A DNA stretch of 48,548 bases from Bradyrhizobium jicamae (lineage in GTDB: Bacteria; Pseudomonadota; Alphaproteobacteria; Rhizobiales; Xanthobacteraceae), in contig NZ_JAFCKQ010000059.1 of NCBI RefSeq assembly GCF_018130215.1, positions 1 through 48,548 of the forward strand, in the 5' to 3' direction. The position numbers and the translations under genes were made by a program. Below the pieces are notes generated by a model. It was not told where the DNA came from. It did not search any database and worked only from the letters and a program-made list of their open reading frames with translations. Below, piece after piece: positions 1 through 6,999 of this stretch; positions within the stretch are counted from its first letter, which is position 1; the number at the start of each line of letters is the position of its first letter.

Positions 1-103
1 TCACGATCGTCCGGATCGCTCGCAGCGGATGATCACGCCGCACCCGTGCTTCCAGGTCGACGTAGCTGAACAGCTCGCCCGTTCGATTGTCGCCGCCGCG
101 CAC
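1..103 (-). CDS. Transposase N-terminus (IS5/IS1182-like), partial
   Basis: Reading leftward from a GTG at 103-101, 34 codons stay open to the window edge. The peptide begins VRGGDNRTGELFSYVD and continues with LEARVRRDHPLRAIRTIV. The pattern of a short RG-D-x-x-TG leader, then LFSYVDLE-x-RV and DHPLR-x-IR, is the conserved N-terminus of IS5/IS1182-group DDE transposases common in Bradyrhizobium. The catalytic residues lie outside the window. GTG was chosen because the family motif starts at the next residues. It is unknown whether the element is intact. Confidence 0.6.
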   Translation of the reverse strand, partial: MRGGDNRTGELFSYVDLEARVRRDHPLRAIRTIV

Positions 104-179
104 GCATCGTCTCCGAATCTCGTCGGAGTCAATGAATCATGGTCGCCGGTCGACGGCGAGCGCCTTTTTCAACAGCCTG
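1..179 (-). mobile_element. End of an IS5/IS1182-type insertion sequence, truncated by the window edge
   Basis: The first about 180 bases look like one end of an insertion sequence. A transposase N-terminus reads leftward out of the window from a GTG at 103. Outside it, at 165-179, lies TTTTTCAACAGCCTG, which resembles the terminal inverted-repeat sequence of IS5/IS1182-type elements, followed directly by CTAG at 180-183, which could be target DNA. The right boundary at 179 is inferred: the other end of the element is not in the window, so neither inverted repeat nor target duplication can be verified. Confidence 0.55.
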
Positions 180-245
180 CTAGATCTCTCGCCTCGATCT
201 CCCGGACCTGAGGCCCACAGATTCGTGATCATACCGTCGCTTGAC

Positions 246-284
246 GATCTAGCAACGCTAACTTAATTGATCTAGCAATGCTAG
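246..284. promoter_or_regulatory. Paired palindromic operator upstream of the DUF4267/DoxX-like gene pair
   Basis: Two copies of GATCTAGCAAYGCTA start at 246 and 269, exactly 23 bp apart. Each contains an imperfect or perfect inverted repeat: CTAGC-AAC-GCTA at 249-260 and CTAGC-AAT-GCTAG at 272-284. This is the architecture of a dimeric repressor site (TetR or MarR type) bound twice on one DNA face. It ends 28 bp before the ATG at 313, so it would overlap the promoter. The regulator gene is not in the window. Confidence 0.5.
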
Positions 285-312
285 ATTATGTTCAAGGTTA
301 AGGGGAACAGGC

Positions 313-699
313 ATGATGATGCATTGGCTTGCGTCGGGAACAGCGTTGCTGGTGGCTCTCGCAATTATCGCGATCGGCATCCTTTATGTCATGCGCCCCG
401 CGATCGCGACGCGCAGTTTCGGGCTGCCGCTTCCCGAATACGGCGCCAACACCGCCTGGTGGCTTCGCCTCAAGGGGGTGCGCGACATCGCATCGGGGTT
501 GGCTGTCCTGGCGTTCATGATGTGGGGCGCGCCCGGCGCGGTCGGCATCATTCTGCTTGTGGAAGCCGTCATCCCCGTCGGCGACATGCTGCTCATTCTT
601 GCAGCGAAAGGATCCGCCAGGAGCGCCTTCGGCGTGCACGGTCTCACGGCAGCAATCATGGTCCTGGCGGCCATGCCTTTGATCTCTGGAGTGGCTTGA
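313..699 (+). CDS. DUF4267 family membrane protein
   Basis: A 128-residue protein made of four hydrophobic segments (roughly residues 5-27, 52-70, 75-96 and 105-127) separated by short loops, with the loop motif SFGLPLP-x-YG near residues 35-44. This matches the DUF4267 family of small inner-membrane proteins, whose biochemical role is unknown. Three consecutive ATG codons occur; the first, at 313, is preceded by AGGGG at 301-305 at good spacing. The stop is one base before the start of the next gene, so the two are probably translationally coupled. The paired palindromes at 246-284 suggest control by a dedicated repressor. Confidence 0.7.
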   Translation: MMMHWLASGTALLVALAIIAIGILYVMRPAIATRSFGLPLPEYGANTAWWLRLKGVRDIASGLAVLAFMMWGAPGAVGIILLVEAVIPVGDMLLILAAKGSARSAFGVHGLTAAIMVLAAMPLISGVA

Positions 700-700
700 G

Positions 701-1018
701 ATGGTGCATGCTCTTTCGACCTGGCTGCTGGTTGCCGGCTTCCTTGGCGCAGGCCTCTTCAACGCGATCGGCACGTCCGGGACGCAAAGCGATTTCGCCC
801 GGCGGGGTTACCCGCGCTGGTGGGGCATTTTGACCGGTGGACTGGAGATCGTGAGCGCCATTCTGATTGCGCTCCCCGTCAGCCGCATTGTCGGCCTGAC
901 GCTCGGGGCGATCATCATTGCGGCTGCGGTTCTGACCGTTCTGCGCCACCGCGATTTCTCGCACCTTGCGCCACTTGGTGGTTTCGTCGCCTTGATTGCG
1001 CTTGCCGCAACGCTCTAG
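701..1018 (+). CDS. Small DoxX-like membrane protein
   Basis: A 105-residue protein with four predicted membrane helices. Features such as AGLFNAIGTSGTQ near the first helix, the RRGYPRWWG loop near residues 35-43 and the glycine-rich second helix resemble short DoxX-like proteins, though the family assignment is tentative. It starts one base after the stop of the DUF4267 gene, and GGAG at 688-691 can serve as its ribosome site, so the pair is a bicistronic unit. Its TAG stop at 1016-1018 overlaps the convergent dnaE2 stop (TAG on the minus strand, 1017-1015) within a single CTAG. Function is unknown. Confidence 0.65.
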   Translation: MVHALSTWLLVAGFLGAGLFNAIGTSGTQSDFARRGYPRWWGILTGGLEIVSAILIALPVSRIVGLTLGAIIIAAAVLTVLRHRDFSHLAPLGGFVALIALAATL

Positions 1019-4000
1019 TGAAAATCCCGGGACGGCGGCAGGATGCGGACGTTGCGGGGGTGACGGATTTTTTGCGCCGGCGTATCGACATGATCGCGGC
1101 GGTCGTCGTTGAGCGGCTCGATCAGCGCGGGCCCCGCCGGCACCGGGTGCTTGCGGCTGAGACCGCCGTTGGCGAGACCGGTCAGATCATGGGAGCGGTC
1201 GATCATCCGCTGCGCCACCAGATGCGTGACGCCCTCGGGGCTGCTCTGGATATAGCCCTCGACCAGGATCAGGCGCGCGCCCATCACCTCCTTGCGGTAC
1301 TGCTCCATCACCTTCGGCCACACCACGATGTTGGCGATGCCGGTCTCGTCCTCCAGCGTCATGAACACGACGCCCTTGGCACTGCCCGGCCGCTGCCGCA
1401 CCAGCACCACGCCGGCGCAACGGACACGGCGGCGGTCGTTGTCGCGGTTGATCTGATGGCAGGCGACGACGCGTTCTTTCGAAAACATCCCGCGCAGGAA
1501 TTCCATCGGATGGCCCTTCAGCGACAGGCGGATGGTCTGATAGTCGGCGACCACCTGCTCGGGGCGCGGCATCTCCGGCAGCGGTTGCGCGTTTTCATCC
1601 GGCTGCTCACGCGCCGTCGCCGCCTCGAACAAGGGCAGCGGCACGTCATCGGGCAATCGCCGCACCGCCCACAGCGCCTCGCGGCGGTCGAGCCCGATCG
1701 AGCGGAATGCATCGGCATCCGCCAGCAGGATCAGCGCGCGCTTGGGCAGCGCGGTGTCGCGGGCGAATTCCTCCAGCGAGGTGAAGGGTTTTCTGTTGCG
1801 CGCGGCGATGATGCGGTCGGCCCAGTCGTGTTCATCTCCGTCCAACGCCGCACAGGAGGTAGGAGGGTTCCCTCCCCCCTTGCGGGGGAGGGTTAGGGAG
1901 AGGGGTAAGCCGCACGGGCGGTGGTCGTGGCTTACCCCTCTCTCCAACTCTCCCCCGCAAGGGGAGAGAGAGCCCAACCGTTCGTGCCTTCCTGACTCAT
2001 CCACATCCGCGTTTCGTCGGCGTCGCAGCGCTTGATCCCGTTTCAACCGTTCCTCGTCTTCATCCAGCCAGTGAAACCCGTCGATCTGCCGAAAACCCAG
2101 CCGAACCGCGCAGTATTTGCCGTCCCTCTCCTCCAGCGTGTTCTGCGCAAAGCTAAAGGACACATCGACCTCGCGCACCTTGACGCCATTCTTGCGGGCG
2201 TCGCCGACGATCTGCGCCGGCGCATAGAAGCCCATCGGCTGCGAGTTGAGCAGGCCGCAGCAGAATGCGTCGGGGTGATAATGCTTCAGCCAGGAGGAGA
2301 TGTAGACGAGTTGCGCGAAGCTCGCGGCGTGGCTTTCCGGAAAGCCGTAGGAGCCGAAGCCCTTGATCTGGTCGAAACAGCTGCGGGCGAAGTCCGGTGA
2401 ATAGCCGCGCGCGACCATGTTGCCGACCAGCTTGTCCTCGTAGGTGCCGATGGTGCCGAGGTTGCGGAAGGTCGCCATCGAGCGGCGCAGGCCGTTGGCC
2501 TCTTCGGAGGTGAATTTTGCCGCCTCGATCGCGATCCGCATCGCCTGCTCCTGGAACAGCGGCACACCGAGCGTCTTGTGCAGCACCTTGTAGAGTTCGT
2601 CCTTGTCGCCATGCTCCGGCGACGGCGATGGATAGCTCACCTTCTCCTGACCGCTTCGCCGCCGCAGATAAGGATGCACCATGTCGCCCTGGATCGGCCC
2701 GGGGCGCACGATCGCGACCTCGATGACGAGGTCGTAGAAGGTGCGCGGCTTCAGCCGCGGCAGCATGTTCATCTGCGCCCGGCTCTCGACCTGGAACACG
2801 CCGAGCGATTCCCCGCGGCACAGCATGTCGTAGACTTCGGCATCGTCCTGCGGGACGCTGGCAAGCGCCCAGCGCTCGCCCTTGTGGTCGTCGATCAGGT
2901 CGAAGCATTTTCGGATGCAGGTCAGCATGCCCAGCGCCAGCACGTCGACCTTCATCATGTTGAGCGCATCGACGTCGTCCTTGTCCCATTCGATGAAGGT
3001 GCGGTCGTCCATCGCGGCGTTGCCGATCGGCACATAGGTGTCGAGCCGGTCCTGGGTCAGCACATAGCCGCCGACATGCTGCGAGAGATGGCGCGGAAAT
3101 TCGATCAGCTCGGTGGCGAGCTCGACCGCGAGGTTGATCATCGCGTTCTTCGGATCCAGCCCGGCCTGCCGCACCTGCATGTCGTTGAGGCCCTTGCCCC
3201 AGCTGCCCCACACGGTGTCGGCGAGCGCCGCGGTGACGTCCTCGGTCAGCCCCAGTGCCTTGCCGACGTCGCGGATCGCGCTGCGCGGGCGATAATGGAT
3301 GATGGTGGCGATGACGGCGGCGCGATGGCGGCCGTAGCGACGATAGACATATTGCATCACCTCCTCGCGGCGCGAATGCTCGAAATCGACGTCGATGTCC
3401 GGCGGCTCCAGCCGCTCCTTGGAGATGAAGCGCTCGAACAGGAGATCGACCTTGGTCGGATCGACCGAGGTGATGCCGAGCACGTAGCAGACCGCGGAGT
3501 TCGCCGCCGATCCGCGGCCCTGGCACAGGATGTTCTGGCTGCGTGCATAGTGCACGATGTCGTGCACGGTGAGGAAGTAATGCGCGTATTTCAGCTCGGC
3601 GATCAGCGCGAGCTCCTTGTTGAGGGTGGCGCGGAGTTTTGTATCGATCCGGCCGCCGAAATATTTGTCGACGCCGGCCCAGGTCAGGTCCTCGAGATGC
3701 TGCTGCGCGGTCTTGCCCGGCGGCACCGGCTCGTCGGGATACTGGTATTTGAGCTGGTCCAGCGAGAAGCTGATCCGATCAGCGAAGCGCATGGTCTCTG
3801 CGATCGCCGCAGGCCAGTCGCGGAACAGCCTGATCATCTCATGCGCCGGCTTGAGATGCCGCTCGGCATTGGCTTCGAGCCTGCGGCCGACCGCCTCGAT
3901 CGTGGTCTTCTCGCGAATGCAGGTCAGCACGTCCTGCAACGGACGGCGCGCGGGATGGTGATAGAGCACCTCGTTGGTGGCGAGCAGCGGCACAACAGCC

Positions 4001-4563
4001 TTGGCCGCGAGTGCATGGAGGCGCGCAAGGCGGCGTTTGTCGTCGCCGCGATAGAGCAGGCTTGCGGCGAGCCAGACCCCGTCGGCGGCGCTCGCCTTCA
4101 GTTTTGCGAGCAGGTCGAGCGTATCAGTCGTGTCGAAGCGGTGCGGCAGGGCCAGCACCAACAACTGGCCGCCGGCGAAGTCGAGCAGATCGGCCAGCGC
4201 CAGATGGCACTCGCCCTTCTCGATCCGGACGATGTCGTCGCCGCGCTTGCCGCGGGTGAGCAATTGGCACAGCCGGCCATAGGCGGCGCGGTCGCGCGGA
4301 TAGACCAGGATATCGGGCGTGCCGTCGCAAAAGACGACGCGGGCGCCGATCAGGAGCTTTGGCGGATGCGCAACCTCGTCGCTGTCGAGCTCCTTCCAGG
4401 CGCGCACCACGCCGGCCAGCGTGTTGTGATCGGCGAGCCCGATCACGGGAATACGCAGCCTGCTCGCCTCGTGCACGTAGGCGCGCGGGTCGGAGCCGCC
4501 GCGCAGGAAGGAGAAATTGCTGGTGATGCCGATCTCGGCATAGTCTGGAATTGGCATGCTCAT
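1015..4563 (-). CDS. dnaE2: Error-prone DNA polymerase DnaE2 (ImuC)
   Basis: A C-family DNA polymerase alpha-subunit paralogue of 1182 residues that performs translesion synthesis with ImuA and ImuB in the SOS response. The N-terminus is a PHP domain with the first metal-binding histidine motif replaced by TSNFSFLRGGSDP, as is usual in DnaE2. The catalytic aspartates are in PPDIDVDFEH near residue 390 and MKVDVLALG near residue 538; helix-hairpin-helix and OB-fold segments follow. The ATG at 4563 overlaps the imuB stop by four bases (ATGA). Unusually, residues about 864-900 (SLSPCGGELERG... to ...RKGGGNPPTSC) are encoded by a palindromic repeat inserted in frame at about 1865-1975; the reading frame stays open. 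The position lies between the polymerase core and the C-terminal HhH region, a variable linker, so activity may be retained. Confidence 0.93.
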   Translation of the reverse strand: MSMPIPDYAEIGITSNFSFLRGGSDPRAYVHEASRLRIPVIGLADHNTLAGVVRAWKELDSDEVAHPPKLLIGARVVFCDGTPDILVYPRDRAAYGRLCQLLTRGKRGDDIVRIEKGECHLALADLLDFAGGQLLVLALPHRFDTTDTLDLLAKLKASAADGVWLAASLLYRGDDKRRLARLHALAAKAVVPLLATNEVLYHHPARRPLQDVLTCIREKTTIEAVGRRLEANAERHLKPAHEMIRLFRDWPAAIAETMRFADRISFSLDQLKYQYPDEPVPPGKTAQQHLEDLTWAGVDKYFGGRIDTKLRATLNKELALIAELKYAHYFLTVHDIVHYARSQNILCQGRGSAANSAVCYVLGITSVDPTKVDLLFERFISKERLEPPDIDVDFEHSRREEVMQYVYRRYGRHRAAVIATIIHYRPRSAIRDVGKALGLTEDVTAALADTVWGSWGKGLNDMQVRQAGLDPKNAMINLAVELATELIEFPRHLSQHVGGYVLTQDRLDTYVPIGNAAMDDRTFIEWDKDDVDALNMMKVDVLALGMLTCIRKCFDLIDDHKGERWALASVPQDDAEVYDMLCRGESLGVFQVESRAQMNMLPRLKPRTFYDLVIEVAIVRPGPIQGDMVHPYLRRRSGQEKVSYPSPSPEHGDKDELYKVLHKTLGVPLFQEQAMRIAIEAAKFTSEEANGLRRSMATFRNLGTIGTYEDKLVGNMVARGYSPDFARSCFDQIKGFGSYGFPESHAASFAQLVYISSWLKHYHPDAFCCGLLNSQPMGFYAPAQIVGDARKNGVKVREVDVSFSFAQNTLEERDGKYCAVRLGFRQIDGFHWLDEDEERLKRDQALRRRRNADVDESGRHERLGSLSPCGGELERGVSHDHRPCGLPLSLTLPRKGGGNPPTSCAALDGDEHDWADRIIAARNRKPFTSLEEFARDTALPKRALILLADADAFRSIGLDRREALWAVRRLPDDVPLPLFEAATAREQPDENAQPLPEMPRPEQVVADYQTIRLSLKGHPMEFLRGMFSKERVVACHQINRDNDRRRVRCAGVVLVRQRPGSAKGVVFMTLEDETGIANIVVWPKVMEQYRKEVMGARLILVEGYIQSSPEGVTHLVAQRMIDRSHDLTGLANGGLSRKHPVPAGPALIEPLNDDRRDHVDTPAQKIRHPRNVRILPPSRDFH
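1865..1975. repeat. Palindromic repeat element inserted in frame within dnaE2
   Basis: Two about 42-base arms form a long inverted repeat. The left arm (about 1868-1910) contains CTTGCGGGGGAGGGTTAGG and ends GGGGTAAGCC; the right arm (about 1930-1972) starts GGCTTACCCCTC and contains CTCCCCCGCAAGGGGAG. The right arm reverse-complements to the left with a few mismatches, and a central 18-20 base segment forms the loop. CTTGCGGGGGAG-type repeats are dispersed in alphaproteobacterial genomes, normally between genes. Here both arms are translated as part of DnaE2 without a stop or frameshift. Confidence 0.85.
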
Positions 4564-6170
4564 GCGAACAGCCCGTGCACGTACCAGTTGGCGGGAACCG
4601 GCTGGCCCTCCTCATCCCGCAGCTCGCTGTCATAGAGACCGTCGCGAAAGATCCAGAAGCGCTGGCCCTCGGCGTCCTCGACGCGGAAGTAATCGCGCGT
4701 CAGCGATTGTCCGTCCTGCTTCCACCATTCCATCGCGATGCGCTCGGGACCCTCGACCCTGACCACCGCATGCAGCGCGCGGCGCCAGGTGAACTGATGC
4801 GGCGGGCCGTCGGGCACGGTCGCGAACGGCACTTTTATGGGCTCCGGCCGCTCGAACAGCCTCAGGGGTCGCAGCGGCGGCTCGCCGGCGACGCGCTCCG
4901 GCCAGGCGGCCGCGGTCGCGGCAGCCAGATGATGCTGCGCCGGCAGCGCGAGCGCCGATCGTTCGGGGATGTGGCTTTCCAGCGGCAGATGCACAACGAC
5001 GCGTTGTCCGCCGATACGGGCGGCGATGCGGTCGATCAGCGCCGAGATCTCGTCATTGTCGTGCACGTTTGCATCGAGGTCGCGCTGCTGCTGCACCACG
5101 ATCTCGGTGCGGCCGGCGGCGAGCCTGACGAGATCGAAGCCGAAACCGGGATCGAGCGGATCGCTCAACGCGTCGAGCCGTTCGCGGAACAGGCGGTCGA
5201 TCATCTCGGGCCGCGTCACCGGGCGGCCGGTCTCGACCATGATCGAGCGCACCGCGCCGTCGGTGCGGAAGAAGCTCGCCTCCAGTTGCCGCGCGCCCTT
5301 GCCCTGCTTGTCCATCGCCGCAACCAGCATCCTGGCGAGGCTTTGCAAGGTCAGCGCGATCACGGTGTCGGTGGCAACAGGCTCGGGGAAGCGCTTCTCG
5401 ACGATGTAATCGGGCAGCGGCTTGCGCGGGCTGATCGGCGCATCGCCTTGCCCGAGCGCATGGCTGAGCAAGGTGGTGAAGGCTGTGCCGAACCGCGCTG
5501 CAATCTCGTGCGGGGTACGCGCGGCGACATCGCCGATGGTCTTCAAGCCGGCGCGGCGCAGGCCTGATGTGATCGCCTCATCCGCGCCGAGCGCTGCAAC
5601 CGGCAGCGGGCCGATGGCTTGCGCCTCCTCGCCGCCGGCGATGATCTTTCCCGAGACGTGCCGCGTCAGCGTGCGCGCCGCGATCGAGGTGCCTGCGATT
5701 GCGGCGCTGACGGCAAAGCCGCGGCGGCTCAGCGCATCAGTCACGATTTGCAGCAGCGCGCGCTCGCCGCCGAACAGATGCGCGCAGCCGGTGATGTCGA
5801 GGAACAGGCCATAAGGCGGATCGAGCGCCACCAGCGGCGTGAAGCGATCGCACCAGTCGGCGATGTCAGCAAGCGTTTTCGCGTCCGCCGGGGGATCGGC
5901 ATCGTAGACGATGAGCTCGGGACAGATCGCGCGCGCATTGGCGAGCGGCAGCCCGATCGAGAGGCCCGCACGGACCGCCGCCTCGTCGACGGCATGGAGC
6001 AGGATGGCATTGTGGTCCTTTGCGACCACGACGCTGGGGAGTCCTGCCACCTCCCGGGCATCAACTCGCGAGGCGCTGCCCTGCGCGAGCTTCCGCTTGA
6101 TGCGATCGATGGGCAGGCGTGGCAGCCAGAGGCTGAGGATACGCCGACGGTTCACTGAATTGGCACTCAT
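4560..6170 (-). CDS. imuB: ImuB, Y-family-like mutasome scaffold protein
   Basis: A 536-residue member of the Y-family polymerase fold that lacks the catalytic carboxylates. Where active Y-family enzymes carry DxD and SxDE, this protein has SLWLPRLPIDRI near its N-terminus and PPYGLFLDITGC in the palm, as expected for catalytically inactive ImuB, which links DnaE2 and ImuA to the sliding clamp. A short RPLRLFE motif near residues 434-440 is a plausible beta-clamp-binding segment. The start at 6170 (MSANSVNRRR) was chosen over upstream in-frame codons because homology begins at RRRILSLWLPRLP. It overlaps the end of imuA by about 110 bases and its stop overlaps the dnaE2 ATG, which indicates one operon. 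Confidence 0.9.
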   Translation of the reverse strand: MSANSVNRRRILSLWLPRLPIDRIKRKLAQGSASRVDAREVAGLPSVVVAKDHNAILLHAVDEAAVRAGLSIGLPLANARAICPELIVYDADPPADAKTLADIADWCDRFTPLVALDPPYGLFLDITGCAHLFGGERALLQIVTDALSRRGFAVSAAIAGTSIAARTLTRHVSGKIIAGGEEAQAIGPLPVAALGADEAITSGLRRAGLKTIGDVAARTPHEIAARFGTAFTTLLSHALGQGDAPISPRKPLPDYIVEKRFPEPVATDTVIALTLQSLARMLVAAMDKQGKGARQLEASFFRTDGAVRSIMVETGRPVTRPEMIDRLFRERLDALSDPLDPGFGFDLVRLAAGRTEIVVQQQRDLDANVHDNDEISALIDRIAARIGGQRVVVHLPLESHIPERSALALPAQHHLAAATAAAWPERVAGEPPLRPLRLFERPEPIKVPFATVPDGPPHQFTWRRALHAVVRVEGPERIAMEWWKQDGQSLTRDYFRVEDAEGQRFWIFRDGLYDSELRDEEGQPVPANWYVHGLFA

Positions 6171-6855
6171 CACATTTCCATTCCATGATCCATCGCCCGA
6201 CCGGGCCATGACGATTGCGAACGAGCTCGGCATCGAAGCGCGGCGCGCCCCAAACACTGGCCGCCGTGCCCGGCGGCGAATGCGCCGCACGCACGATCCA
6301 GCGCGTCTCCGCGGTCGAGGGGATCGGCGTTGCCGCGATCCGCAGCACCAGCGCGCTGACGCCGGAGGCCTGGGCTGCCAAGGTCAATTTGCGGCTGGCG
6401 ACCAGATCGAGCTGGCGCACATTGCCCCAGACCTCCAGCACGACAGCGCCCAGCGCATCGCAGGCGAGCGCATCCGCCGCGGTGCGCAGGCCGCTGTCGA
6501 CATCGGCGGCGCGCACCGTGACCAGGAGGCGCGGATCGAGTCCGAGCTCGGCGAGCCCGCGCATCGACAGCGCACCGCTTTCGAGATCGGAAAAATCCTG
6601 CCGCACCCAGACCAGAGGCTTGCGCGGCGATATCAGCCCGGCAAGTCCCGCAATGAAGCCGGTTGCCGCCCCGCCCTGATGGCCGGCCGCGAACACCTCG
6701 TGCAGCGCGGCCGGCGCAAGCCCGCCGCGCAGCATCGCGTCTGCACCGTCATGCCCCAGCGCGACGCGGTTCGGCAGGTTCGCGTCAGACGGCGCCTCGA
6801 TGCGCGCGATGCTGCCGCGCAAGGACGCAAGCGTAGCCGTGCGTGCGCCATTCAT
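6061..6855 (-). CDS. imuA: ImuA, SOS mutagenesis RecA-like protein
   Basis: A 264-residue RecA/SulA-related protein, the first gene of the imuA-imuB-dnaE2 operon and required for damage-induced mutagenesis with the two downstream products. The N-terminus MNGARTATLASLRGSIARIE and the block LHEVFAAGHQGGAATGFIAG are typical of alphaproteobacterial ImuA. The ATG at 6855 is preceded by GGAAGGAGC at suitable spacing, which favours it over a codon 13 positions upstream. The C-terminus (MEWKCDECQFSEP and beyond) overlaps the imuB start. A LexA box 74 bases upstream of the start implies DNA-damage induction. Confidence 0.9.
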   Translation of the reverse strand: MNGARTATLASLRGSIARIEAPSDANLPNRVALGHDGADAMLRGGLAPAALHEVFAAGHQGGAATGFIAGLAGLISPRKPLVWVRQDFSDLESGALSMRGLAELGLDPRLLVTVRAADVDSGLRTAADALACDALGAVVLEVWGNVRQLDLVASRKLTLAAQASGVSALVLRIAATPIPSTAETRWIVRAAHSPPGTAASVWGAPRFDAELVRNRHGPVGRWIMEWKCDECQFSEPSAYPQPLAATPAHRSHQAEARAGQRLAS

Positions 6856-6928
6856 GTGCGCCGCTCCTTCCCGACCAAAATTTGAAGCCGTCACTGGTCT
6901 GAACAGAGAACCAGGTACTGGCTCATTT

Positions 6929-6943
6929 GTTCATGATATGTTC
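6929..6943. promoter_or_regulatory. LexA (SOS) box between imuA and the UdgX-fusion gene
   Basis: GTTC-ATGATAT-GTTC is an exact match to the alphaproteobacterial LexA operator GTTC-N7-GTTC (GAAC-N7-GAAC on the other strand). It sits 74 bp upstream of imuA and 57 bp upstream of the gene starting at 7000 (75 bp from the alternative ATG at 7018). TATCAT on the minus strand, inside the box, could be the imuA -10, and AATATAAA at 6945-6952 an AT-rich element for the rightward gene. A single LexA dimer here could repress both divergent promoters. Confidence 0.88.
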
Positions 6944-6999
6944 TAATATAAAGCTAACAGGGCCCGTGGAGTCAATCGGATTAGAGGGCTCTCTGATTC

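Noticed and set aside
2578..4635. A 685-codon open frame antisense to dnaE2
   Set aside because: It mirrors the dnaE2 codon periodicity of a GC-rich gene, has low-complexity Arg/Leu/Asp-rich composition and resembles no protein family.
6901..6911. GAAC-AGA-GAAC as a second LexA box
   Set aside because: The half-sites are separated by 3 bases, not 7, so it does not fit the operator.
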